A DNA stretch of 64,000 bases from Cytophagaceae bacterium. Its GTDB lineage: Bacteria > Bacteroidota > Bacteroidia > Cytophagales > Spirosomataceae. Each line of letters starts with the position of its first letter. Within the stretch, counting starts at the first letter, position 1. The stretch is taken from NCBI GenBank assembly GCA_027486845.1, contig JAIXOL010000029.1:62001-126000 (forward strand), in the 5' to 3' direction. Position numbers and translations under genes: made by a program. Below the pieces are notes generated by a model. The model did not search any database and was not told the DNA's origin. It saw nothing but the letters and a program-made list of their open reading frames with translations. This document shows, in pieces, positions 28,071 through 36,637 of this stretch.

Positions 28071-29024
28071 TTGAAAAAACTCGTCATCGGTATTGATATA
28101 GGAGGGACTCGAACCAAAATTGGTTTGGTAGATTTAACTTTGGGTAAAGTGCTTGAAACGGTTATTTATCCAACTGAATCTAAAAATGTCACTAATTTTG
28201 AACAAAAAATAGGTGAAACTATCCAGTATTTTCAAGCAAAAATTACCGAAAATCAAATAATTTTGGGCGTTGGTATTGGTGTTTCAAGTTTTGTTTTTGA
28301 AGACGGAACGGTAGATTCTACCTATGGATTCATGGATTTTATGGAAGATTATTCATTAGCCGAAATCATTGAAAAAGCTTATAACTTGCCTTGCAAAATA
28401 GATAACGATGCTCGCTTGGTAGCCTTGGGCGAGGCACATTATGGTCAAGGAAAAGGTTTTGAAAGAGTTTTAGTTTTAACACTCGGAACGGGTTTAGGCT
28501 TGGGTTTTGTAGTCAACCAAAAACTTAATGAAAAATTACCATTTGGTCACATGGGTGGACATATCAGTATTACTCAAAATGGTGAAAAATGTTATTGTGG
28601 AAAAATTGGCTGTCTGGAATCACTTGTTTCTGCCACAGGTATTTTGAAAGCAGCTCAAAAGCTCAAATGGCACGAGAAAAATCTAAATTTACCTTTTACA
28701 GTTGAAAGCATATTCTACGCAAGCGAGTCGGGCAATAAAGAGGCAATGTTGATTATTAATGATTTTTTGGAATACCTAAAAATTGGCATTTCGAACTATA
28801 TCAACCTTTATGCTCCCGATAGGATTATTTTGGGAGGAGGCGTTGCCAAAGGGCTTAAAATATATTTGCCAATTTTACAAGAAATCACGCAATTAGGGCC
28901 TTTTAAAGCCTATAAAACAAGTATCGAAATTTCAGAACTCGAAGAAAATTCTGGCATTTTAGGTAGTGCCGCACTATTTAATAACATAATTAAAACTCCT
29001 CCATTGGGGGTTAAGGTGCTATGA
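28071..29024 (+). CDS. ROK-family sugar kinase
   Basis: A 317-aa cytoplasmic kinase of the ROK family. It starts with TTG at 28071, since no ATG fits the N-terminus. The phosphate-binding motif VIGIDIGGTRTKIGLVD is at residues 4-20; the catalytic Asp lies in CKIDNDARLVALGEA near 110; TLGTGLGLGFV near 140 is the second phosphate loop. The zinc site is GHMGGHIS...CYCGKIGCLES near 160-184, with His and three Cys. There is no N-terminal helix-turn-helix, so it is an enzyme and not a ROK repressor. It overlaps the EamA transporter by 4 bp. The substrate is probably a hexose or N-acyl hexosamine released by the operon enzymes (inference). Confidence 0.92.
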   Translation: MKKLVIGIDIGGTRTKIGLVDLTLGKVLETVIYPTESKNVTNFEQKIGETIQYFQAKITENQIILGVGIGVSSFVFEDGTVDSTYGFMDFMEDYSLAEIIEKAYNLPCKIDNDARLVALGEAHYGQGKGFERVLVLTLGTGLGLGFVVNQKLNEKLPFGHMGGHISITQNGEKCYCGKIGCLESLVSATGILKAAQKLKWHEKNLNLPFTVESIFYASESGNKEAMLIINDFLEYLKIGISNYINLYAPDRIILGGGVAKGLKIYLPILQEITQLGPFKAYKTSIEISELEENSGILGSAALFNNIIKTPPLGVKVL

Positions 29025-29908
29025 AAACAAACGCATGGATATATTATTCGATTGCTGCAGCTCTTTTTTGGGGAGTCTGGGGCGTTGTAGCAAAACTGAT
29101 TTCTGAAGATGTAAATTCTTATGCCAACCACGTTTTGTTTACTGTCGGGATGTTGTTTACGCTTCCTTTCGTATTGGGAAAAATTAGAAAAGAAAAACCC
29201 ATTCGGAAGGGGGTTATTTGGGGCATTGTTTCAGGAATATTGGCTGTGACGGGCAATGTAGCAGTTTTTAAAGCCTTTTCAAGTGGTGGTTTAGCAGCAA
29301 TTGTCATTCCTCTTACTAATTTATATCCTTTAGTTACTATCGGAATTGCCCTTTTGGTATTTAAAGAAAAATTGAATTGGCTGAATGGCATTGGTATTTT
29401 GTTAGCAATTCCTGCGGTTATAATGCTTTCGGGACAATCCTTATTGTTTGATAATCCCGCTGATTTTATCAAAAATATTGGACTTAATTCTTGGTTGATT
29501 TTCTCTTTTCTTGCATTATTTTTCTGGGGTGTTTTTAGTGCTGCCCAAAAAATTACAACTAATTATATTTCTGCCGAATGGGCATACCTTGCATTTATCG
29601 TTTCGTGCTTATTTATTTCAGTGGGTTTTATTGCTATAGGTAAGGTTAGTTTTGATTTTTCTCAAAAAACGCTTTTACTCGGTTCGCTCGCAGGAATGCT
29701 AAACGGACTCGGTGTTTTATGCAGTTTTGCTGCTTACAAAGCCGAAGGCAAAGCCTCACAAGTAACTACCATTGCTGGTGCTTTGCAACCAGTTTTTACG
29801 ATTGTTTTAGCGATTGCTTTTTTGTCCGAAAAGATTACATATATCGAAATAATAGGTATTTTTATTTCCATTTTGGCGGCTTTAGCATTGTCTTATGAAA
29901 AGAAATAA
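29021..29908 (+). CDS. EamA/DMT-superfamily sugar or metabolite transporter
   Basis: A 295-aa inner membrane protein with about ten transmembrane helices in two EamA repeats. Repeat 1 runs from YYSIAAALFWGVWGVVAKLI to LSGQSLLF (about 5-145). Repeat 2 runs from WLIFSFLALFFWGVFSAAQK to the C-terminus (about 155-290). The segment GGLAAIVIPLTNLYPLVTIG near 88-107 is the usual EamA helix 3-4 motif. It is coupled to the ROK kinase (ATGA overlap) and followed by a SIS isomerase, so it probably imports the sugar that the kinase phosphorylates. The substrate is inferred from context only. Confidence 0.88.
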   Translation: MKTNAWIYYSIAAALFWGVWGVVAKLISEDVNSYANHVLFTVGMLFTLPFVLGKIRKEKPIRKGVIWGIVSGILAVTGNVAVFKAFSSGGLAAIVIPLTNLYPLVTIGIALLVFKEKLNWLNGIGILLAIPAVIMLSGQSLLFDNPADFIKNIGLNSWLIFSFLALFFWGVFSAAQKITTNYISAEWAYLAFIVSCLFISVGFIAIGKVSFDFSQKTLLLGSLAGMLNGLGVLCSFAAYKAEGKASQVTTIAGALQPVFTIVLAIAFLSEKITYIEIIGIFISILAALALSYEKK

Positions 29909-29938
29909 TTGCCTATAATCATGTAAATTATACGAAAA

Positions 29939-30859
29939 ATGAATAAAATTTTAGCAGAAATCTTAGAAATTCCCGAACGAGCAACAGCCGTTTTAGATTC
30001 ACCGATTAAAAAACTACCATTAAATGTGCCTTATTTGGGCATGGGATCATCTTATTTTGCTCCTTTGGCTTTCAAATATATGGGTTTAGATATTCAGCCA
30101 GAAATTGCCTCTGAATACTTTAATTATTTATCTTTTGAAAACAAAAAACCTTTAGGTGTCATACTTTCTCAGTCGGGAAAAAGTAGCGAGGCACTTTGGT
30201 GTACGCAACTTTTTGAGCAATACATCGCCATTTCAAACTATCCTGAAAATGAATTGAGTAACCTTGAAAATGTGTTGGATGCGGTGCCAATGATGGCAGG
30301 AGAAGAACATTTCTCTTCTTCAAAAACGTTTATAAATACCCTTTTGGTGCTTTTTCGTGGTTTTGGATTTGACCCAAGTCGTGCAATAGATTTATTAATC
30401 AAAAAAATGGGTGAGTATGAAGTCAAAGGAAAAAAACTGGCTGATGAGGTTTTTGATCTTTTACAGACTAAAAAAATTCATGGCATTTATATAACAGGAA
30501 GTGGTCCAAATGTGGCTACTGCCATGGAAGCGGCTTTAATTATGAGCGAGAGTACGAAGCTCAGTTTTCAAGGCTTGGCAATGGCACAATATGATCATGG
30601 CCCAAAAGAAACCGCAGAAAATAGCATCCTAATTCAGGTTCTTGCAAAAGGAAAATCCTATGAAAGAAGCTTAAATCTTACTGAAAAAGTAAAAACGTTT
30701 GGAGCTACTGTTTTCACGGTGGAAGAGGCTGATGCCGAAGAGCATTTTTCGATTTTGCATAACATTGTAACTTTCAATTTTTTTGCATATTATCTTTCGC
30801 AAAATCTAGCGATTACAGAAATGTTTGCAGTTGGGGGTAAAATTACTGAGGTAGAATAA
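29939..30859 (+). CDS. SIS-domain sugar isomerase/deaminase-like protein
   Basis: A 306-aa protein with two SIS (sugar isomerase) domains, like the isomerase half of GlmS or AgaS-type proteins. SIS 1 includes VPYLGMGSSYFAPLAFKYMG near residue 30 and PLGVILSQSGKSSEALWC near 73, the phosphosugar-binding SQSGxSxE motif. SIS 2 includes HGIYITGSGPNVATAMEAAL near 180, followed by SESTKLSFQGLAMAQYDHGP near 203. Its place after a ROK kinase and a transporter suggests it acts on the phosphorylated sugar, probably an amino sugar or ketose-6-phosphate. No glutaminase domain is present. Exact reaction unknown. Confidence 0.87.
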   Translation: MNKILAEILEIPERATAVLDSPIKKLPLNVPYLGMGSSYFAPLAFKYMGLDIQPEIASEYFNYLSFENKKPLGVILSQSGKSSEALWCTQLFEQYIAISNYPENELSNLENVLDAVPMMAGEEHFSSSKTFINTLLVLFRGFGFDPSRAIDLLIKKMGEYEVKGKKLADEVFDLLQTKKIHGIYITGSGPNVATAMEAALIMSESTKLSFQGLAMAQYDHGPKETAENSILIQVLAKGKSYERSLNLTEKVKTFGATVFTVEEADAEEHFSILHNIVTFNFFAYYLSQNLAITEMFAVGGKITEVE

Positions 30860-30951
30860 TTTAATTTTTTATTTTGAACATCGATTTACATGGTTATTTA
30901 TTTCCAAAATAACATGCATTATATTTCAGGTAAATATTAAAAATAATAAAA

Positions 30952-31746
30952 ATGGTTGATTATCAGGCGAAAAAAATAAACACTTCTATCAAAATTGATG
31001 GTGATGTAAATAAAGACGTATGGAAAAATGCCTTTTGGAGTAAACGTTTTGTGGATATGGTAACTGGTGAGGCTGGTATGTATAATACCCAAACAGCCAT
31101 ACTTTGGAATGACACACACCTGTATATTGCCTTTTTAGCCGAAGAACCTTTTGTTGAAGCTCAGCTAACCGAAAGAGACAGTATTATTTTCTTAGAGAAT
31201 GATTTGGAGTTGTTTATTGATGGGGGTGATTGCTATTATGAATTGGAAATCAATGCATTAAATACCATTTACGAGGTTTTTTTTATTTGGAAAGATGCTT
31301 ACACCAAAGGAAGTAAATTCGACATACCAGCATTTGATGTACATCAGTCGCAGTCATATACCTTTGGGGGCGATTATGACAGAACTGGAGCTTCATTTTG
31401 GAAAGGAACGCATCCAAGAGGGGTACGATGGGCTTTTACTAACTTTGATATGGAAGGTTTGCAAACGGCAGTAAAGGTTGATGGTAGTCTTAATGATAAT
31501 TCAGATATAGACAAAGGATGGAGTCTCGAAATTGCAATTCCTTGGAATAGTTTAATCCTGCTTGCCAATGGCAGAAATCTTCCCCCCCAAAACACGGATG
31601 TTTGGAATATGTTTTTAGGTCGATTTCAAAAGTTAATGTTAAATGGCAAAGAAATACAACCTCACCCAGCTACTGCACTCAATAGTCATGAAATTTATGA
31701 TACACATTTGCCAGAAAAATGGAGTAAGGTTGAATTTGTATTGTAA
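30952..31746 (+). CDS. CBM9-like carbohydrate-binding protein, no signal peptide
   Basis: A 264-aa protein resembling family 9 carbohydrate-binding modules and DOMON-like sandwiches. Hallmarks are KIDGDVNKDVWKNAFWS near residue 18, TQTAILWNDTHLYIAFLAEE near 48, NDLELFIDGGDCYYELEINA near 83, and GWSLEIAIPWNSLILLA near 186. The start MVDYQAKKINTS has no export signal and I found no better upstream start in the 92-bp gap. That is odd for a carbohydrate-binding protein, though stand-alone members of this kind occur in Bacteroidota. It sits between the SIS and GH38-like genes in the same orientation. Confidence 0.85.
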   Translation: MVDYQAKKINTSIKIDGDVNKDVWKNAFWSKRFVDMVTGEAGMYNTQTAILWNDTHLYIAFLAEEPFVEAQLTERDSIIFLENDLELFIDGGDCYYELEINALNTIYEVFFIWKDAYTKGSKFDIPAFDVHQSQSYTFGGDYDRTGASFWKGTHPRGVRWAFTNFDMEGLQTAVKVDGSLNDNSDIDKGWSLEIAIPWNSLILLANGRNLPPQNTDVWNMFLGRFQKLMLNGKEIQPHPATALNSHEIYDTHLPEKWSKVEFVL

Positions 31747-31779
31747 CATCAAATTTTTTGAAAATTTCCAACCAATAAA

Positions 31780-34371
31780 ATGAAAATAACTTTAACGCTC
31801 ACTTTACTGTTTTTGTGTAGCCTTTGTATCGCTCAACAAAGACGCTTGTATATCGCCAACGACGACCACACAGATTATATGTGGACGGCCAATGAAGCAA
31901 AATATGACTCTGCGTTTGCACAGATGTTGGATTTTTATTTGCACCAAATTGATTCTACTGCCCTGCAACCTGGTAAAAATAACGCACCTGATTTTCAAGC
32001 AAGATTTAATTGCGATGGAAGTGCTTGGTTAAAGGCATATCAAAAATATCGTTCATCCGCACAATTTAATCGTTTAATTTCAGCTATAAAATCGGGACAT
32101 ATTAGTAGTCCGCTGAATAGTTTGGTAAGCACTTACGGGGCACAGCCAACCGAGGCGGTTTTGCGAGGAATGTTTTATGCAGGAAGTTTAGAACGTGCTT
32201 ATAACCTGCGATTTACCCTAGCTCAGTCGATGGAAAACAATACGATTCCACTAGGTTTAGCATCGCTTTGGGCGGGTTCGGGCGTGAAATATAGTTACAA
32301 AGGCATCGGTGGATATGGCAGTCAAATGACTTATGAATATCGTGAAAATCGAAGAAAACAATTGTATCACTACACAGGTTTAGACGGTTCAAGTGTACTT
32401 ACAAAATGGTACGATTACAACGAAAAACGCAATCCTGCCTTTGGTGGTTATGCTGAATGTCGATTGTATCCTAAGAAAAGACCCGTTAGCCAAACCGTTG
32501 AAATTGAACAAGTTATAGATAAATTAGATGCTTATACCAGCACAAAAACCTATCCTTTCAATATTGCCGCAGCATTTGGTTATGGTTGGGACGACCTTTC
32601 AACTTTTGTCTCAAATCCATTTATTGAGGCAGCTAAAAACAAAACCAATGAAACCCGCAAAGTTCGAGTTTCTAATGAAGTGGACTTTTTTGAAGATGTA
32701 GAAAAAACGTATAAAAATCTTCCATCAGAATCCCTGAGTTATGGCAACGAATGGGATATTTATTGTGCTTCAATGAACGAAACTACTGCAAAAGTGCGTC
32801 GTTCAGTGGAAAAATTACGGGTTGCAGAAGGACTTGCTTCAATTGTTTCTTTAAAGAATAAACAATTTGGTTCAAATTTGACTGAATCTAAACTAAAGGC
32901 GTGGGAATCACTTGGCTTTTATTGGGAACACAATTGGACAGCCGATGGCCCAGTGAGCAGAAATATTCGAGCAAATTGGCAGGATAAACTAGAAAATAAT
33001 TTGACCAATTATGTTGATTCTTTACTTTTACTTTCCTCTAATGAATTAGGGAAACAACTCAAAAAAGCTAAAAATCCACGGTTTTATGTTTTTAATCCTT
33101 TGAGTTGGACTCGAAATGATGTAGCAGATATTGCTTATGATGGCGATTTTCCCGTGAAAGTGATTGATGTTTCTTCCAAGCAAGAAGTTACTAATCAACT
33201 GATTACGAAAGGAAATAAGAGATATTTGAGAATTTGGGCGACAAATTTGCCATCGGTTGGCTATAAAGTTTTTGAAATTCATAACGGTTCGCCAAAGATT
33301 TTTTCTAACGAACTTTCAGCATCGGGTAATCAGATTTCAAACCAATTCTACAAAATAAAAATCAGTCCGTCAGGAGCAATTACTGAAATTATCGACAAGA
33401 AAGCCAAAAACAAACAATTGGTTTTGGATGGAAAATCTTTGAATGATTTGGGCATAAAAAACCTGCAAGAAGGCACATTGATGGTAGAAAATGTAGGTTC
33501 TGTTTCGGTAACATTAAAAGCCGTTTCCCAAGACCCAATTTTGCATACGGTACGTATTACCTTATTTGCTAATAACCCAAGAATTTTGCTTGAAGACAGT
33601 ATTCAAGCCAATTTTAAGGACGTAAAAACTTGGGATTTTGCATTTAACCTAATAAACCAAACGACCCGTCATGAAGAAGTTGGGGCGATTTTAACAGCTA
33701 AGTCAGAAAAACGAGGAGGACATTATTCTTCCCAACAAGCCCGACTCGATTGGCAAACCTTTAATCATTTTGCTGATATGAGCGAAGCTAATTATGGCGT
33801 AACACTCTCAAATCAAGATTGTAGTTTTTTCAAATTAGGTGACAGCAAAGTTGATTCTTTACACGAAAATTCAACAGAATTGCACGTTTTGGCGGGCGGA
33901 CAAGTTGATAAAAAATTAGAGGATAAAGGTATGATGGGCATTTTTAACCAAAATGGACAGCAATCGTTTTTTTATAATTTTGCTTTAACTACTCATAAAG
34001 CTTTTGATGCTACTGAAGCCATGAAGTTTTCTATGGAACACCAAAATCCTTTGACAACGGGCTGGATTGAAGGAAAAAATGGAGATAACCAAAATAAATT
34101 TTCACTACTTTCTGTGAGCGACCCAAATGTTTTGCTTTGGAGTGTAAAACCTGCGGAAGAGGGCATTGAAAATGGCCTAATCACTCGCTTTTGGAATTTT
34201 AATGCAAAACCTGTAAGCCCAATCTTAAAACTTTCAAAACCCATAAAAACTGCATGGCAAACAACGCATATTGAAACCAATGAGCAAAAGTTAAAGCCTT
34301 TAAACGGTATTTTGAAGGCAAATTTTAATCAGTTTCAAATGAAGACATTTCGCTTGAATATCAATAATTAG
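31780..34371 (+). CDS. GH38-like (alpha-mannosidase-type) glycoside hydrolase, exported
   Basis: An 863-aa protein with a signal peptide (about 1-18, ending CIAQ). The catalytic domain begins with ANDDHTDYMWTANEAKYDSA near residue 26; the HxD pair is in the position of the first zinc ligands of GH38 (HxD in the N-terminal strand). Later GH38-like features are FNCDGSAWLKAYQKY near 72, ALWAGSGVKY-type ASLWAGSGVKYSYKG near 160, a three-helix bundle region, and a beta-sandwich C-terminal half (FYVFNPLSWTRNDVADIAYD near 428 onward). Where typical members have Asp in an M-D-x-x-G-x-T segment before the AGVKY strand, this one reads MENNTIP, so the usual nucleophile may be replaced. Substrate and even activity are uncertain. 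Confidence 0.75.
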   Translation: MKITLTLTLLFLCSLCIAQQRRLYIANDDHTDYMWTANEAKYDSAFAQMLDFYLHQIDSTALQPGKNNAPDFQARFNCDGSAWLKAYQKYRSSAQFNRLISAIKSGHISSPLNSLVSTYGAQPTEAVLRGMFYAGSLERAYNLRFTLAQSMENNTIPLGLASLWAGSGVKYSYKGIGGYGSQMTYEYRENRRKQLYHYTGLDGSSVLTKWYDYNEKRNPAFGGYAECRLYPKKRPVSQTVEIEQVIDKLDAYTSTKTYPFNIAAAFGYGWDDLSTFVSNPFIEAAKNKTNETRKVRVSNEVDFFEDVEKTYKNLPSESLSYGNEWDIYCASMNETTAKVRRSVEKLRVAEGLASIVSLKNKQFGSNLTESKLKAWESLGFYWEHNWTADGPVSRNIRANWQDKLENNLTNYVDSLLLLSSNELGKQLKKAKNPRFYVFNPLSWTRNDVADIAYDGDFPVKVIDVSSKQEVTNQLITKGNKRYLRIWATNLPSVGYKVFEIHNGSPKIFSNELSASGNQISNQFYKIKISPSGAITEIIDKKAKNKQLVLDGKSLNDLGIKNLQEGTLMVENVGSVSVTLKAVSQDPILHTVRITLFANNPRILLEDSIQANFKDVKTWDFAFNLINQTTRHEEVGAILTAKSEKRGGHYSSQQARLDWQTFNHFADMSEANYGVTLSNQDCSFFKLGDSKVDSLHENSTELHVLAGGQVDKKLEDKGMMGIFNQNGQQSFFYNFALTTHKAFDATEAMKFSMEHQNPLTTGWIEGKNGDNQNKFSLLSVSDPNVLLWSVKPAEEGIENGLITRFWNFNAKPVSPILKLSKPIKTAWQTTHIETNEQKLKPLNGILKANFNQFQMKTFRLNINN

Positions 34372-34473
34372 CTAATAAAATGATACATAAATTTGCTTTA
34401 TTGCTGATTTAACATTCAAGATTATTTGCGAATAATGATAAAATAGCCACGCTAAATTTACCAAAATAAATCA

Positions 34474-35241
34474 ATGAAACAGCTCAAAAAAATTATTTTT
34501 TTATTCATTTTATGCTTAAACATAAAACTTAAAGCACAAGACGTTTTGATTGTTGCCGATGAAATACCAGCAATGGAGGCATTAGCTAAAGCATTTAAAA
34601 ATGCTGAAAATTTGGACTGTAAAATTGTTAAACAAGCCGATATGCCCACTTCATTGACTAATTATAAGGCAGTTATCGTGTATATTCACAAAGAATTGTT
34701 TCCTGAAGCCGAAGAGAAATTCATTAGCTATACCAAAAATGGGGGTCGCTTGATTTGCTTGCACCATACTATCAGCACTTTCAAGAAGCCCAATAAAGAT
34801 TGGCTAACTTTTATGGGAGTTGAGTTACCTAAAAAAGATGTAAAAGAAGGGGGTTATAAATACGTGGGAAACATCAATATGGAGGTTGTAAACTTAGCTC
34901 CTAAGCATTTTATAACGACCAATAAAATATCATATCCGACTAAAATAGCTTACAAAAGAGAAGGGCAAACAAAGGAGAAAAAGCTCGCTGGCTTTGAGTT
35001 GCCAAATACCGAAGCCTATGTCAATCAGAATAATTTAAGTCCACGCACTATCTTAATGGGACTTCGTTTCAAAGATAAATCAGACCAAATTTGGATGCAA
35101 GACCGAGCAGTTTGGTATATGCCCGTAGAAAATGGATGGCTTTTTTATAGCCAACCTGGGCATGCTATAAGTGATTTTGAAAATCAAGTTTATACCCGAA
35201 TTATAATAAATGCTGTACAGTATTTATTAAGATTAAAATGA
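34474..35241 (+). CDS. ThuA-like domain protein, exported
   Basis: A 255-aa protein of the ThuA/trehalose-utilisation family, which has a class I glutamine amidotransferase-like fold. The signal peptide is about 1-22 (ending KLKAQ). The fold shows in VLIVADEIPAMEALAKAFKN near residue 23, YKAVIVYIHKELFP near 66, and the elbow-like strand GGRLICLHHTISTF near 89. ...GWLFYSQPGHAISDFENQVY near 225 is the GHxxxxF... motif typical of ThuA domains. It is the last gene of the operon that begins at 25388, after the GH38-like enzyme. ThuA proteins are common in periplasmic sugar-oxidation gene sets; their reaction is mostly unknown. Confidence 0.88.
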   Translation: MKQLKKIIFLFILCLNIKLKAQDVLIVADEIPAMEALAKAFKNAENLDCKIVKQADMPTSLTNYKAVIVYIHKELFPEAEEKFISYTKNGGRLICLHHTISTFKKPNKDWLTFMGVELPKKDVKEGGYKYVGNINMEVVNLAPKHFITTNKISYPTKIAYKREGQTKEKKLAGFELPNTEAYVNQNNLSPRTILMGLRFKDKSDQIWMQDRAVWYMPVENGWLFYSQPGHAISDFENQVYTRIIINAVQYLLRLK

Positions 35242-35245
35242 TTTT

Positions 35246-35338
35246 GTTTGACCCCATTCGGGGCGGCAGCCGCTGCTGTCAGATATTATTAGTATTATTG
35301 TTTTTCTACCAATATGCGACCCCTAATGGGGTCGAACC
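35246..35338. repeat. Palindromic 93-bp intergenic element
   Basis: Ends are inverted repeats: 35246 GTTTGACCCCATTCGGGG and, reading the minus strand from 35337, GTTCGACCCCATTAGGGG, which agree at 16 of 18 positions. Each arm is itself a small palindrome (CCCC..GGGG). A further GGCAGC-CGCT-GCTGTC hairpin lies inside at about 35263-35280. The GC-rich ends contrast with the AT-rich neighbourhood. It sits between convergent genes and looks like a non-autonomous repeat of the REP/MITE kind; it may also stop transcription from both sides. Confidence 0.65.
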
Positions 35339-35405
35339 TTAATTTTACAATAATCTAAACTAAATACGATGAACTACTTACCAAGAAATACAGATGGAGA
35401 AATTT

Positions 35406-36626
35406 TTATATTTTGATAGCATCAATGCCAACACCCAATAGTTTTAAAGAAATCTTATTTAAATCATGGTGACTGCCTTTTATGTGGATGGTTGAATGTG
35501 AATGCTCTATGGATTCTCCAGGGGCCAATTCGGCCGCAGGAGATGAGCTTTCAATTTCATAAAACTTCCCAAGCTGTTTGCCCTGATTAAGGCCATCGTT
35601 GTAGGCATTAATGGCATCTCCCTCAAATGGCTTTTCTTGAATTTCCCACATAGAATTTACATAGTCCAATTTGTTTTTTGGAAGAGTGAAACTAGCAAAC
35701 GTCAAAACGCCATGGAGTGCATCATAACTTGCCACCAAAGGAAGAGCACGCTTTGGAGAAACACCAATTTTAGCACGATATTTACTGTCGGCTTTAAACA
35801 GCAACAGACCATCATTAATTTTCAGCCTTTCACTAGGCACTTTGCCAAAATAATCGTCTGTCACAATCTTACCTAAAATCGTATCGTCGCCTTGTTTGAA
35901 TGGAATAGCAACGGTAGTTTTCTCGTCGGCATTGAGCATGCTTAAAATCCAAATAGATAGCATTCCCGAATTTTTATCCCATTTTGTTTTGCCTTGATTA
36001 GTCACTATATTTTCCGACTTAATGCCTACAACTTTTGCGGTATTGGGAAGTGTAAAGTCAAGGATTTTTTCAATGCTTGCTTTGTCTAATAGTTTTATGT
36101 TTCGGTTTACTTTTAGATCAAATTTGTTTCCCGAATAGTTTTCTAACAACATTTCCTTTTCGAAGTTCGCTTCTTTTTTTGAAACGGAAGTTAATTTAAA
36201 CGATTCCGTATCAATTTCCTTGGGCACAAACCAGTTATCGAAAGTAAAATCTACGCTTTTTTTGAAATAAATAGAAAACTGACCTCCTTCTGGCCCTAAC
36301 CAAAACCGTTCTTCACCTCCAAAAGGGCTAATGTGTTCAGAGGATTTCCCACTTGCAATCAGCTCGTGATTTACCCAGCCAAAACTTGTACCTTCATTTC
36401 CATCTACCGTACTTGTCATTACCCTTCCTTGGTAGGCAGGTAATACTATTATTTGGGCATCTGACTGATCATCCTCCAAAACTAACAAATCTTTGTGGTG
36501 TGTTTTAAGAAAATGGAGATCATATCCAAAACTTCCTTTTTTGAAGGAAATACTTGATGTCTCATTTTTTTGATTTTGCATGCAAGATGTTAAGGTTGCT
36601 GTTAAAAATAAAACTAAATTTTTCAT
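35406..36626 (-). CDS. DUF6786-like lipoprotein (mutarotase-like beta sandwich)
   Basis: A 406-aa lipoprotein (lipobox ATLTSC, Cys near residue 15). The sequence LVLEDDQSDAQIIVLPAYQG near 48, RVMTSTVDGNEGTSFGWVNH near 68 and SPFGGEERFWLGPEGGQFSI near 100 recall the DUF6786 family, probably a galactose-mutarotase-like supersandwich. I recall no experimentally shown function. It is third in a minus-strand operon after GH116 and an (alpha/alpha) barrel protein, with an 11-bp gap. It may bind or epimerise a released sugar, but that is only a guess. Confidence 0.65.
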   Translation of the reverse strand: MKNLVLFLTATLTSCMQNQKNETSSISFKKGSFGYDLHFLKTHHKDLLVLEDDQSDAQIIVLPAYQGRVMTSTVDGNEGTSFGWVNHELIASGKSSEHISPFGGEERFWLGPEGGQFSIYFKKSVDFTFDNWFVPKEIDTESFKLTSVSKKEANFEKEMLLENYSGNKFDLKVNRNIKLLDKASIEKILDFTLPNTAKVVGIKSENIVTNQGKTKWDKNSGMLSIWILSMLNADEKTTVAIPFKQGDDTILGKIVTDDYFGKVPSERLKINDGLLLFKADSKYRAKIGVSPKRALPLVASYDALHGVLTFASFTLPKNKLDYVNSMWEIQEKPFEGDAINAYNDGLNQGKQLGKFYEIESSSPAAELAPGESIEHSHSTIHIKGSHHDLNKISLKLLGVGIDAIKI

Positions 36627-36637
36627 CTTTTTTTAAT

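Noticed and set aside
29119-29472. 117-codon minus-strand frame
   Set aside because: Antisense to the EamA transporter; composition is that of a complementary shadow.
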